NCBI GenBank assembly: GCA_035997045.1
Contig: DASYIY010000080.1
Location: 1-55,427, forward strand
DNA length: 55,427 bases
Reading direction: 5' to 3'
Origin: VRUE01 sp035997045
GTDB lineage: Bacteria; Actinomycetota; Thermoleophilia; Solirubrobacterales; 70-9
This document shows, one piece after another, positions 7,501 through 15,099 of the stretch. A model generated the notes under the pieces. It made no database searches, was not told the DNA's origin, and saw only the letters and a list, made by a program, of their open reading frames with translations. Both the position numbers and the translations under genes were made by a program. Every line of letters starts with the position of its first letter. The stretch's first letter is position 1.

Positions 7501-9009
7501 GTTCTCGAGCTGCTCGCGGGAGAGCTCGTGGAAGGGCTCCGAAGCGGTCACGAGCCGCTCGACCTCGTCGACGTTCCACTCGTCCAGGGCCGCCATCGCG
7601 ACCAGCTGCTGAGCAAGCACGTCGAGCGGGTTCTGCGGGATAACCGTCTCCTCGATCGCGCCTTCGCGCATGCGGCGAGCAACGACCGCGCACTCGAGCA
7701 GGTCGGCGCGGAACTTGGGGAAGATGCGCCCGCGCGAGACATCGCCGACGGAGTGCCCGGCGCGCCCGACCCGCTGCAGGCCGCGGCTGACCGACTTCGG
7801 CGACTCCACCTGGATCACCAGGTCCACCGCACCCATGTCGATTCCCAGCTCCAGGGACGACGTCGCGACCAGGCAGGGGAGCTGGCCGGACTTCAACATC
7901 TCCTCGACGACCGTGCGCTCCTCGTGGCTCAGGGAGCCGTGGTGAGCCCTGGCGATCTCCTCGACTGCCTCACCGTCGACCCGGCCATTACCGGCATGCT
8001 CGGTGGCCGGGAGCTCCTGCTCGGGTTCATCGAGATTCAGCTCGTTGAGGCGCTTTGCAAGCCGCTCGGAAGCTCTGCGGTTGTTGACGAAGATGATCGT
8101 CGACGTGTGCTCCCTTACGAGCTTCAAGAGCTCCGGGTAGATCGCTGGCCAGATCGAGCGGACGTGGACCAGGGGCTCTCCCTCGGGGGAGTTGCCATCG
8201 GAGCTTGGGTAGGAGGCAGCTCCGGGGTCTGCCATGTCCTCGACGGGCACGACGATCTCGAGGTCGAGCTCCTTAGCTACTCCAACGTCAACGATCTTGC
8301 ACTCCCGCTTCGGACCCACCAGGAACTGAGCTATCCGCTCAAGCGGGCGCTGCGTTGCCGAAAGACCGATCCGCTGAAGGGAGCCGGGGGAGGGGTCTCC
8401 AGAGCCTCGCTTTTGCTCTGGAGACCCCTCCCCCGGCTCCCTCACGAGATACTCGAGCCGCTCCAACGTCAGCGCCAAATGCGAGCCACGCTTGCTTTGA
8501 GCGACCGCGTGGATCTCGTCGACGATCACGGCCTCGGCGGTGCGGAAGATCTCGCGAACCCCGGAGGAGAGCATCAGGTAGAGCGACTCGGGGGTCGTGA
8601 TCAGGATGTCGGGCGGCGTTTTCTGCATCGCCCGCCGCTCTTTCTGCGGGGTATCGCCGGTGCGCAAGCCAACCGAGATATCGGCGCCGATCCCGCGCAG
8701 CGGCGCCCGCAGGTTGCGCTCGATGTCGTAGGAGAGCGCCTTCAGCGGCGAGACGTAGACCAGGCGTACTCCATTGCCGAGGTCTGGCTCGCGCGAGAGC
8801 TTGTCGATGCCCCAGAGGAAGCTGGCCAGCGTCTTGCCGGAGCCGGTCGGGGCGCAGATCAGCGTGTTGGCGCCGCTGGAGATCGCCTCCCAGCCCCCTG
8901 CCTGCGCCGGCGTGGGTTCCTCGAAGGAGGCCTCGAACCAGCGCCGGACGGGGGCGCTGAACGGTCCTAGAGGGTCAGATGCTGCGGTTGTTTTCGCATC
9001 GGTGGCCAA
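4501..9009 (-). CDS. lhr: Large ATP-dependent helicase Lhr
   Basis: A 1502-residue protein with the complete long-form Lhr architecture. The superfamily-2 helicase core lies in the first ~500 residues: Walker A APTGSGKTLASF, DEIH box in VIVDEIHAVAQSKRGSHLAL, motif III SATQRP, then HHGSLSHEER, LVATSSLELGIDMG and QRVGRAGH. The Lhr-specific winged-helix and C-terminal winged-helix array follow. Lhr is a 3'-5' DNA/RNA-DNA translocase linked to DNA repair; some Lhr C-terminal regions occur with uracil glycosylase activity. The length matches actinobacterial and enterobacterial Lhr. Oddity: between LERLEYLV and LQRIGLSATQ there is an extra REPGEGSPEQKRGSGDPS-type segment encoded by a 28-bp palindrome (separate entry). 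The reading frame is intact throughout. Confidence 0.96.
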   Translation of the reverse strand: MATDAKTTAASDPLGPFSAPVRRWFEASFEEPTPAQAGGWEAISSGANTLICAPTGSGKTLASFLWGIDKLSREPDLGNGVRLVYVSPLKALSYDIERNLRAPLRGIGADISVGLRTGDTPQKERRAMQKTPPDILITTPESLYLMLSSGVREIFRTAEAVIVDEIHAVAQSKRGSHLALTLERLEYLVREPGEGSPEQKRGSGDPSPGSLQRIGLSATQRPLERIAQFLVGPKRECKIVDVGVAKELDLEIVVPVEDMADPGAASYPSSDGNSPEGEPLVHVRSIWPAIYPELLKLVREHTSTIIFVNNRRASERLAKRLNELNLDEPEQELPATEHAGNGRVDGEAVEEIARAHHGSLSHEERTVVEEMLKSGQLPCLVATSSLELGIDMGAVDLVIQVESPKSVSRGLQRVGRAGHSVGDVSRGRIFPKFRADLLECAVVARRMREGAIEETVIPQNPLDVLAQQLVAMAALDEWNVDEVERLVTASEPFHELSREQLENVLDMLDGRYPSDRFAELRPRIVWDRTKGTMHGRKGARSLVVTNAGTIPDRGLYGVHLPDGRRVGELDEEMVYEARPGQTFLLGATTWRIEEITRDRVIVTPAPGVPGAVPFWKGDGIGRPAELGKAIGAFAREAVSREPKELAAEYDLDRRAAENLVAYLREQQAATRVVPSDETIVVERFRDEIGDWRLCILSPYGGRVHAAWGLALSAKIRAERDLEADAIWSDDGIVIHLPDADAPPPADLVLIEPDEVEDLVVGELSGSALFGAHFRENATRSLLIPRAYPGKRTPLWQQRLKAQSLLEVARDFPRFPVILETYREVLRDVLDLPSLAELLRDLQSRKLSLVEVETPTASPFASSLLFDYVATYMYEGDTPNAERRAAALALDRDLLRELLGQEELRELIDPEALEEVEAQLQHRTEAGLAGDRDALQQVLRNVGDLTAQECGERVVEGYSAASMLEKLVGERRVALVRINGEERYIAGEDAGLYRDALGVPPPAGLPETFLEDHPDAMRALVRRYARTHGPFPTAQLFARYGVDPTPALRELEREGALVRGELLPGGTEREWCDSDALRRVRRASLAHLRREVEPAGRDRFARFLPSWQNVDAHRAAGAGPDRLREALVPLQGVALTPKVWEADVLPRRLGAYSPTWLDELCTSGEVVWVGAGARGRSDGRLALYFRDDVRLAGPPPANAKLERPEGEVHDAIRERLAAGPDFWLDLLADLGHPVEELHAALWDLAWAGEVTNDAFAPLRAPRLRTAPPAEQRGRRFARRRAAGAAVQGRWSLTAPLFENAPATGPRLRAQAELMLERYGIVTRETVLAEGVPGGFASLYAELGNLELLGTARRGYFVEGLGGAQFALPGAVERLRSLPFDDGSFLLLAATDPANPYGTSLPWPKPPGGRRPARAPGAHLLMRDGAPVVYVERGGRGIVRLAELSDEELTAAIGALAEAVAAGRLPKLAVEKLDGEPIIGSGQEDILLGAGFSRGPRKLTLAVR
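8378..8442. repeat. 28-bp perfect inverted repeat inside the lhr coding sequence
   Basis: Bases 8378-8405 are exactly complementary to 8415-8442, with a 9-base loop (8406-8414). The outer arm begins AGGGAGCCGGGGGAGGGG. The element is 65 bases long and is read in frame by lhr as a Pro/Gly/Ser/Glu-rich linker, immediately before the conserved helicase motif LQRIGLSATQ. Most Lhr proteins have only a short loop here. A long near-perfect palindrome in a coding region that keeps the frame resembles the palindromic elements known to insert into genes in Rickettsia, or a REP/MITE-like unit. As RNA it would form a very stable hairpin within the lhr message. Confidence 0.9.
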
Positions 9010-9046
9010 CCCACCGATCTTACGCCGACGCTATGCCGGGGACAGA

Positions 9047-10192
9047 TCAGCCCGGCTGGCCGCCGGCGAACTTGACGTATTCGAACCAGGACTTCTTCGG
9101 CAGGAAACCGGGGCCGAAGAGGCCCGAGCCGCCGCAGAAGTTGCAGACGCCGGGCTGGTCGTCGACCGAGAACCAGTAGATGTGCTGCAGCTTCCACTTC
9201 ACCGCCTTGCTCCTGAAGAGGTTGAAGGCCCCTTTCAGCTGCGCCGCCTGGCCCGCCGGGCCTTTGGCAAACGAATCGCCCACGGAATGTGGTTCCGAGC
9301 TCCAGCCAATCTCCGTGATCCAGAGCTTCTTGCCGGCATCGTGGTTGGCTTTGAGCACCGTGAGGAATTCTTCGATGTCCGGGGTCAGCTGCTGGTACTT
9401 AGTCGTGTACGGGTGCAGGGCCACGCCGACGAACTTCCCCTTGATCCCCGGTGTCGAGGTGTAGAGCTGGTCGAGAAAGTCGGTGGCGAAATACGCCTGT
9501 GCCGGCTTGCGCTTGTATTCGGCCTCCTTGGGGCGAGCGAACATCCCGCCGAGGATCAACTTCGCACCGGGATCGACACTTTTGATCGTTGCGTAGGAGA
9601 CGTTGATCAGTTTTCCGTAGTCGGCCGGGCTGGGGCGCGCGACGAAATACTTGAAGTTCTCCTCGTTCCAAATCTGCCAGGTCCGGATCGGGCTTTCCGA
9701 GAGCCCGGGGTGCGCCACCCAGAAGGTCCCCCCGGGGCCGTAGCGACCGACGACAAGTTTGAGGAAGTTCGACCAAGCGGTGCGCTGGGCGCCGGTCTTG
9801 ACAGGGAGGCTCTTCGGCGCCATCGCCGCGCTACCGGGAACCCGGGCCGGGGTGACCGCCCAGGGCGGAGCGTCGTAGACGAAGGGCAGCACGTTGAGCC
9901 CCGCCGCCGCAGCACCGGAAACAAGCGCGTCGACATTGGAGAAGTTGCTATCGGCAGCACTCGTCGGCTGCACCGAGCTCCAGGGGATCGGGATCCGCAC
10001 GCTGGCGACCCCGCCGGCGTGCAAGCGCTGGAACTGTTCGACCGTGGGCGTGGCCTGAGGTGAGACTCCCCAGAAGCCAGCGGGAAGAGCAACGGCCGAC
10101 GGTGCGAGGACCGCGATCGAAGTAAGCGCGATCGCGACGGCCGCTGTCCATGCGCGTACCTGCCCCATTGGGCGCTTCCGTTCGTGCCCCAT
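9047..10192 (-). CDS. Secreted clan-A (GH39/GH5-like) glycoside hydrolase-like protein
   Basis: A 381-residue protein. A basic N-terminus and hydrophobic stretch (about residues 15-36, ending SAVALP) form a signal peptide. The remainder looks like a (beta/alpha)8 glycosidase of clan GH-A: RIPIPWSSVQP early, WQIWNEEN near residue 173 with the presumed acid/base glutamate at about 177, GVALHPY near 257, and WITEIGWSS with the presumed nucleophile glutamate at about 294. Near the C-terminus is a CNFCGGSGLF segment that could form a disulfide. A paralogue with the same motifs lies at 33439-34590. The start is 2 bases past the stop of the upstream anchored protein, so the two are translationally coupled. 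Substrate unknown; a surface glycan is likely from context. Confidence 0.82.
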   Translation of the reverse strand: MGHERKRPMGQVRAWTAAVAIALTSIAVLAPSAVALPAGFWGVSPQATPTVEQFQRLHAGGVASVRIPIPWSSVQPTSAADSNFSNVDALVSGAAAAGLNVLPFVYDAPPWAVTPARVPGSAAMAPKSLPVKTGAQRTAWSNFLKLVVGRYGPGGTFWVAHPGLSESPIRTWQIWNEENFKYFVARPSPADYGKLINVSYATIKSVDPGAKLILGGMFARPKEAEYKRKPAQAYFATDFLDQLYTSTPGIKGKFVGVALHPYTTKYQQLTPDIEEFLTVLKANHDAGKKLWITEIGWSSEPHSVGDSFAKGPAGQAAQLKGAFNLFRSKAVKWKLQHIYWFSVDDQPGVCNFCGGSGLFGPGFLPKKSWFEYVKFAGGQPG

Positions 10193-10194
10193 GT

Positions 10195-10782
10195 TCAGCT
10201 CGCCTTCGGCGAAGGGGCCGAAGCGGTCGGTCCACGCCGCTGGCGGCGCTGCCTGTACATCACGGCCCCGACCGAGATCGCGGCGAGGACCGCGATTGCG
10301 ACCAGGATCGGAATCAACGGCGAGGAGCTGCCGGAGCTCGAGTGCGTGGCGGACGTCCCGGCATTTTGGCCGCCGTGCTGCGCCTGAGGCGTGGACCCGT
10401 TGTTGGCGCTGCCCCCTGGTTTACCCTGCCCCGTACCGCCGCCGTTACCGGTCGCCGGCGCCCCACCTTCCTTAGATGATCCATTTTCCGAAGATTCGTC
10501 CGTTTCGCCACCCGATGCCGGCTTACTGGCCTTGCCGGTCGGCGTCGACGCCCCCCCGTTGTCCGCAGCTTTGGCAACCGGCGGATGTTTGTGGGGGGTC
10601 GAAGGGTTTTCGCCTTCCGAGTTAGGGATGGCTTCGGTGTACTGCACGCAGCTCGAGCTCACGCATTCAGCCTGAGCGAAAACAGGAAAGCAAGCCAGTG
10701 CCAGCAGAGCAATCACTGACATCGACGCAAGCAGGACCCGGCCGCGAGCTGGGCCCTGGCGATGGCGCTTCCCGGCATTCAT
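10195..10782 (-). CDS. Mucin-like cell-surface protein with C-terminal membrane anchor
   Basis: A 195-residue protein of clear surface design. The signal peptide ends about residue 38 (LALACFPVFAQA). A short segment with two cysteines follows (ECVSSSCVQYTEA), then about 100 residues rich in Gly, Ser, Thr, Asn and Pro with little predicted structure. A single transmembrane helix (PLIPILVAIAVLAAISVGAV) and an Arg-rich cytoplasmic tail (YRQRRQRRG) end it. It is probably a stalk-like, possibly glycosylated, membrane-anchored protein. It is the first gene of a two-gene unit with the glycosidase-like protein. Its 5' end overlaps the frame of the divergent ligase gene, so one of the two starts lies further in; ATG at 10722 is the alternative here. 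No family recognised. Confidence 0.72.
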   Translation of the reverse strand: MNAGKRHRQGPARGRVLLASMSVIALLALACFPVFAQAECVSSSCVQYTEAIPNSEGENPSTPHKHPPVAKAADNGGASTPTGKASKPASGGETDESSENGSSKEGGAPATGNGGGTGQGKPGGSANNGSTPQAQHGGQNAGTSATHSSSGSSSPLIPILVAIAVLAAISVGAVMYRQRRQRRGPTASAPSPKAS

Positions 10783-12716
10783 GGCGCGGAAGACTAGACC
10801 AATCGGCGGCGTTGCTCGCGCCAGTCGCCCTGATCGTCGGCCTGGCCCTGGCTGGGGGCGGCTTCGATGTGAGCAGTCGTCACATTGCGGGCCTTGCTGC
10901 ATGGCTGGTTGTAGTCGCGCTGCTGGTCTTTGGCGCAGGATCGGCCGTGAAGCCAGAGCGGCCCCTGTACTGGGCAGGCGGACTGATCGTCTGTCTGTCG
11001 CTGCTGTGTGCAATCTCATCCCTTTGGTCGGGTTCAGTCGAGCTCAGCGTGATCGAGGCGGACCGCATCATGGTCTACCTCGGGTTCTTCCTTGCCGCAT
11101 TCCTAATCGCCCAAACCGATGAAAGGCGCCAACGTTTCGCTGAAGGTCTAGCAATTGCCGCTGCCGTCGTCGCCCTACTTGGCCTCGGTGGACGCTTGTT
11201 GCCACATGTGCTCAATGTTGCAAATACGATCGGCAGCGGCCCTCGGCTCAGCTATCCCCTCGGCTACTGGAACGCGAATGGGGCGATGTTCGGCATCGGC
11301 GTCGCGTTGCTGCTCTGGACCAGCCGCCGCGCCGTGTCGAGCGTCCTGCGCTGGCTCTCCGTCGCGGCGATCCCCGTCTGCCTGCTCGCCCTCTACTTCA
11401 CCTACTCGCGCGGCGGCCTGCTCTCCCTCGTAGTCGCCAGCGGCTGCCTGATCGCTCTCTCGCGGGACCGGCTCTGGTTGTTCGCGACGCTGGCGATCGG
11501 TGCGCTCGGGGCGCTGCCCGCGGTTCTCGCTGTGCAGGCGCGCCACAGCCTCGCCGACAACCTCGGTGGGCAGGCGGCCATCGACCAGGGCGTCACCGTG
11601 CTGCTGATCCTGCTGGCCGGCATCGCGCTCTCGCTGCTGCTCTTCGCGGCACTGCGCTGGGAGGAGCGGCGCGAGGGCGGGCTCAGCGGGCGGGCCGTGG
11701 CGGTCTCGCGCAATCCGAAGGTTCTGAAGGGGATCGCTCTGCTCGGGGCGCTGGTCGCCATCGCCGCCGTGGTCGCGGTTGGCGGGCGGGCTTGGAGCCA
11801 GTTCTCCAGCCCCGACATCCAGTTCCCCAAGAACCCGCAGGAACACTTCGGCGATCTCTCGGGGGCCGGCCGCCATGAGTTCTACAAGGTGGCGATCGAA
11901 GCCTTCGGCGAAAAGCCGATCCTCGGCCACGGAGCCGGGACGTACCAATTCTCCTGGGATCAGCTGCGCACAATCGAACTGCCGGTGCACGATGCGCACT
12001 CCCTCTACCTCGAGGCGTTCGCCGAGCTGGGGATTGTCGGCGGGCTGCTTGTGCTCGCCCTGGTCGGCACCTTGCTCGGGTGCGCCTTCGCCGCCTGGCG
12101 CAATGCCGCAGAGCCGCAGCGAGACCGCTACGCCGCCCTGCTGGCCGTAATGCTCGCCTTCGCGGTCGGCGCCGCCTTCGACTGGTTCTGGGAAATCGCC
12201 GGGCTGGGCGCGTTCTTCTTCCTCGCCGGCGGCGTCGTCGTCGCCGCGCGCTGCGGCCAGATCGCCGCCGATCCGCGCCGCCAGGACAACTCGAAGGCCG
12301 ACAGCCGCCGCTTCGGGCTGACCGTCGTCGCCGTGGTCCTGGCCTGGGTCTCGGCGATCGCCCTGGTCGGACCGCTGCTGGTCGAACGCGAGATCGACTC
12401 CAGCCGGGCCGCGGCGGCCAGGGAAGACCTCGGCTCGGCCGTGGACCACGCCAGCACGGCACGCTCGATCGAGCCCTGGGCGGCCTCGCCATATGTCCAG
12501 CTCGGCCTGCTCGCCGAGCGCCAGGGGGACTACCGCGCCGCAATCGAACACTTTGGCCACGCGATCGAACGCGAGGATCGCAACTGGCAGTGGTACTACC
12601 TGCGCTCGCGAGTCGAGCACGAGGCCGGCAATGCCGCCGCAGCGCAGGCCGACCTCGAAAGGGCGCGGAAACTCAACCCGCAGGCTGCCTGCCTGGCCGG
12701 GGAATGGACCTGCTGA
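10698..12716 (+). CDS. O-antigen ligase/polymerase-like membrane protein with C-terminal TPR
   Basis: Up to 672 residues. About eleven to twelve hydrophobic helices span roughly residues 35-545, with a large loop between helices carrying HDAHSLYLEAFAELGIVGG. This His...Tyr-Leu-Glu signature is typical of the Wzy_C/WaaL (O-antigen ligase) superfamily, which polymerises or transfers lipid-linked glycans outside the membrane. The last ~90 residues form TPR-like helices (SPYVQLGLLAERQGDYRAAI, then YYLRSRVEHEAGNAAAAQ). The GTG at 10698 overlaps the divergent anchored-protein gene by 85 bases; a TTG at 10812, just before the first helix, would avoid the overlap. The stop overlaps the next start (TGATG), so it is coupled to the sugar-phosphate transferase. 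Confidence 0.88.
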   Translation: MPAEQSLTSTQAGPGRELGPGDGASRHSWRGRLDQSAALLAPVALIVGLALAGGGFDVSSRHIAGLAAWLVVVALLVFGAGSAVKPERPLYWAGGLIVCLSLLCAISSLWSGSVELSVIEADRIMVYLGFFLAAFLIAQTDERRQRFAEGLAIAAAVVALLGLGGRLLPHVLNVANTIGSGPRLSYPLGYWNANGAMFGIGVALLLWTSRRAVSSVLRWLSVAAIPVCLLALYFTYSRGGLLSLVVASGCLIALSRDRLWLFATLAIGALGALPAVLAVQARHSLADNLGGQAAIDQGVTVLLILLAGIALSLLLFAALRWEERREGGLSGRAVAVSRNPKVLKGIALLGALVAIAAVVAVGGRAWSQFSSPDIQFPKNPQEHFGDLSGAGRHEFYKVAIEAFGEKPILGHGAGTYQFSWDQLRTIELPVHDAHSLYLEAFAELGIVGGLLVLALVGTLLGCAFAAWRNAAEPQRDRYAALLAVMLAFAVGAAFDWFWEIAGLGAFFFLAGGVVVAARCGQIAADPRRQDNSKADSRRFGLTVVAVVLAWVSAIALVGPLLVEREIDSSRAAAAREDLGSAVDHASTARSIEPWAASPYVQLGLLAERQGDYRAAIEHFGHAIEREDRNWQWYYLRSRVEHEAGNAAAAQADLERARKLNPQAACLAGEWTC

Positions 12717-14212
12717 TGGGCCCCGGGGCAAGCGGCGAGGGGCGGAGCGGGACGGCGACGCAGGCAGCGCCCGACGCGACGCCCCGCGCTCCGACCGAAA
12801 TGGCGAGCCGGCTCGGGCTGACCGGACCGAGCGGCTCGCGCCGGCGCGGGGCGATGCTGCGGCGGCTGCTCATCGCCGGCGACTGGGTGGCGATCTTTGC
12901 CGCGCTCTGCGTCGCCACCGCGCTCACCTCAACCACGGATGTCGCCAAGCTTTTTTGGGCGGCGCTCTTCACACCGGCCTGGCTGCTGGTGCTGAAGCTG
13001 CACGGCCTCTATGACAACGATCACCGCCGCATCCGCCACAGCACGCTCGACGAGCTGCCGTCGCTGATCTCCGCCAGCGCCCTCGGCACGATCGTCCTGG
13101 ACGGCCTGCTCTGGCTGAGCCCGCCCGGACCGCTCTCGGCCAAGAGCGCGATCATCGTCGGAATCGGCGCGGTGCTCGCCTGCTTCGTCGCCCGGGCGGT
13201 GCTGCGCTTTGTCTGGCAACGGCTGACCGGGGTCGCGATCGGCATCGTCATCGGGCCGGCCACCCTGGCCGATGCCGTCGTGCGCCGGATCGCCACCCAC
13301 CCGGAGGCGCGGCTGAGCCTGGTCGGCTACCTCTCCGAGCCGCGCGACAAGGATCGTCGGGCCTCGCTCCCCCGATTGGGATCGGTCGAAGAGATCTCGC
13401 GAGTGGCGAACGAACACAACGTCGAGCGCGTCGTCGTCGCCGAGCAGGAGATGGGACAGCGCGACGCCGAGCACCTGATCGAACAGTGCAAGGCGACCGG
13501 TCTCGGCCTCACCTTCCTGCCCAAGCACTACGGGCTGCTGGGGCCCGGGATCGAGCTCAACCGGCTCGCCGAGCTACCGGTCCTCGACTTCCGCTTTTCC
13601 GATCCGCCGCGCTCGACCCTGGCGCTGAAGCGGGCGCTGGATGTATTCGTCTCGGGCCTGATGCTGGCGATCCTCTCGCCACTGCTGGCGCTGATCGCGC
13701 TCTTCATCGTTGTTGACTCGGGCAGGCCCGTCTTCTTCCGCCAGAAGCGGGCCGGCAAGGATGGCGTGCCGTTCACGATGCTGAAGTTCCGCACCATGGT
13801 CGCCAATGCCGAGGAGCGCCTCTCCGAACTCGTCGACCTCGAGAAGCTCGACGAGCCGGCCTTCAAGATCGTCGACGATCCGCGGATCACCCGCGCCGGA
13901 GGGTTCCTGCGGCGGACCAGCCTCGACGAGCTGCCGCAGCTGATCAACGTGCTGAAGGGGGACATGTCACTGGTCGGGCCACGTCCGGAGGAGGAGGCCG
14001 TGGTCGCCCTATATGACGAGCGCCAGCGCGCCCGGCTCGCGATCAAGCCCGGCCTGACCGGGCCGATGCAGGTCTACGGCCGCGGCGACCTCACCTTCGA
14101 GGAGCGGCTGGCGATGGAGCGCGACTACCTCGACAACCTCTCGGTCGCCGGCGACTTGGCGATCCTCTTGCGAACGCCGCGGGCGATCGTCCGCGGCGAC
14201 GGCGCCTACTAG
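12716..14212 (+). CDS. Polyprenyl-phosphate sugar-1-phosphate transferase (initiating EPS transferase)
   Basis: 498 residues from the ATG at 12716, which overlaps the previous stop codon. Several N-terminal membrane helices (LLIAGDWVAIFAALCV onward) lead into a Rossmann-like middle region. The C-terminal ~195 residues are the bacterial sugar transferase domain: KRALDVFVSGLMLAILSP, then PVFFRQKRAGKDG, MLKFRTMV, DDPRITRAGGFLRRTSLDEL, PQLINVLKGDMSLVGPRPE. This is the WbaP/CpsE family that transfers a sugar-1-phosphate to undecaprenyl phosphate on the inner face of the membrane and so starts a repeat unit. Its sugar specificity cannot be told from sequence. The frame is open upstream to 12080, but only as an antisense-free shadow of the ligase gene. 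A GT2 gene follows 11 bases later. Confidence 0.94.
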   Translation: MGPGASGEGRSGTATQAAPDATPRAPTEMASRLGLTGPSGSRRRGAMLRRLLIAGDWVAIFAALCVATALTSTTDVAKLFWAALFTPAWLLVLKLHGLYDNDHRRIRHSTLDELPSLISASALGTIVLDGLLWLSPPGPLSAKSAIIVGIGAVLACFVARAVLRFVWQRLTGVAIGIVIGPATLADAVVRRIATHPEARLSLVGYLSEPRDKDRRASLPRLGSVEEISRVANEHNVERVVVAEQEMGQRDAEHLIEQCKATGLGLTFLPKHYGLLGPGIELNRLAELPVLDFRFSDPPRSTLALKRALDVFVSGLMLAILSPLLALIALFIVVDSGRPVFFRQKRAGKDGVPFTMLKFRTMVANAEERLSELVDLEKLDEPAFKIVDDPRITRAGGFLRRTSLDELPQLINVLKGDMSLVGPRPEEEAVVALYDERQRARLAIKPGLTGPMQVYGRGDLTFEERLAMERDYLDNLSVAGDLAILLRTPRAIVRGDGAY

Positions 14213-14223
14213 AGAATCCAGCG

Positions 14224-15099
14224 ATGCCGAGTCCGCTCGACCTCGAGGTCGTGATCGTCAGCCACGGCGCCGAAGCGCTGCTGCGCCGCTGCCTGCGCTC
14301 GCTGGCCGAGCATCCTGCGAGCGGCGCGATGCGGGTGACGGTGGTCGACAGCGGCAGCACCGACTCGACCCCGGACATGGTCGAGCGCGAGTTCCCAGCG
14401 GTGCGGCTGATCCGCCGCGAGAACATCGGCTTCTCCGCCGCCAACAACGTCGTCCTGCGCGAGGACGAGGCCGCGGCCGTGCTGCTGCTCAACCCCGACA
14501 CCGAGGTCTACGCCGGCACGCTCGACGCCTCCCTGGAGCGGCTGCGCTCCGAGGAGCGAATCGGCATGGTCGGCTGCAAGCTGGTGACCGAGTCGGGCGA
14601 GCTGGACCACGCCTGCAAGCGCTCCTTCCCCACTCCCCTGAGCGCCCTGGCCCACTTCACGGGCATCGGCCGTGGCGGCGATGCTTCGGGCTCGCTCAGC
14701 CAGTACCGGGCGACCCATCTTGGCGACGACGAGCCGGGCGAGGTCGACGCGGTCAACGGCGCCTTTATGCTCTGCCGCGCCGAGGCGGTGCGCGAGGTCG
14801 GCCTGCTCGACGAGGGCTACTGGCTCTACATGGAGGACCTTGACTGGTGCCGGCGCTTCTGGCGGGCCGGCTGGAAGGTCTTCTACGAGCCGGCCGGCGT
14901 CGCCCTGCACGTCAAGGGCGGCTCCAGCGGCAAGCGTCGTGCGCCCAAACAGGAGATCGCCTTCCACCGCGGCATGGGCCGCTTCTACCGCCGCTTCGAC
15001 GCCGCCGGGCACAAGCCGCTCCTCAACGCCGCCGTCTACGCCGGAATCGGCGCCAAGCTCGCCATGAGCCTGGCGATCACCGCCGCGCGCGGCCGCTAG
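14224..15099 (+). CDS. GT2-family glycosyltransferase (rhamnosyltransferase-like)
   Basis: 291 residues with a GT-A fold. The N-terminal strand LEVVIVSHGAEALLRRCLRS is followed by VVDSGSTDSTPDMV (nucleotide-binding aspartate), RRENIGFSAANNVVL, and LLLNPDTEVY, the DxD-like metal site. An acceptor half then carries NGAFMLCRAEAVREVGLLDE and YMEDLDWCRRFWRAGWKV (the ED..W motif). This arrangement is typical of the WbbL-like rhamnosyltransferase group. It likely adds the second or a later sugar to the undecaprenyl-linked unit started by the gene upstream. A C-terminal hydrophobic patch may touch the membrane. It is convergent with the rhamnose operon; the ends overlap by four bases. Confidence 0.92.
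   Translation: MPSPLDLEVVIVSHGAEALLRRCLRSLAEHPASGAMRVTVVDSGSTDSTPDMVEREFPAVRLIRRENIGFSAANNVVLREDEAAAVLLLNPDTEVYAGTLDASLERLRSEERIGMVGCKLVTESGELDHACKRSFPTPLSALAHFTGIGRGGDASGSLSQYRATHLGDDEPGEVDAVNGAFMLCRAEAVREVGLLDEGYWLYMEDLDWCRRFWRAGWKVFYEPAGVALHVKGGSSGKRRAPKQEIAFHRGMGRFYRRFDAAGHKPLLNAAVYAGIGAKLAMSLAITAARGR

Noticed and set aside
6898..8970. Open reading frame of 690 codons on the plus strand
   Set aside because: Antisense to lhr; it reads through the palindrome by chance and shows no domain.
12080..12715. Upstream extension of the sugar-phosphate transferase frame
   Set aside because: It lies wholly within the ligase gene in another frame, and the ATG overlapping the ligase stop is the sensible start.
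11175..12731. Open frame of 518 codons on the minus strand
   Set aside because: Antisense of the ligase/polymerase gene; composition is Arg/Gln/Gly/Glu-rich with no hydrophobic core.
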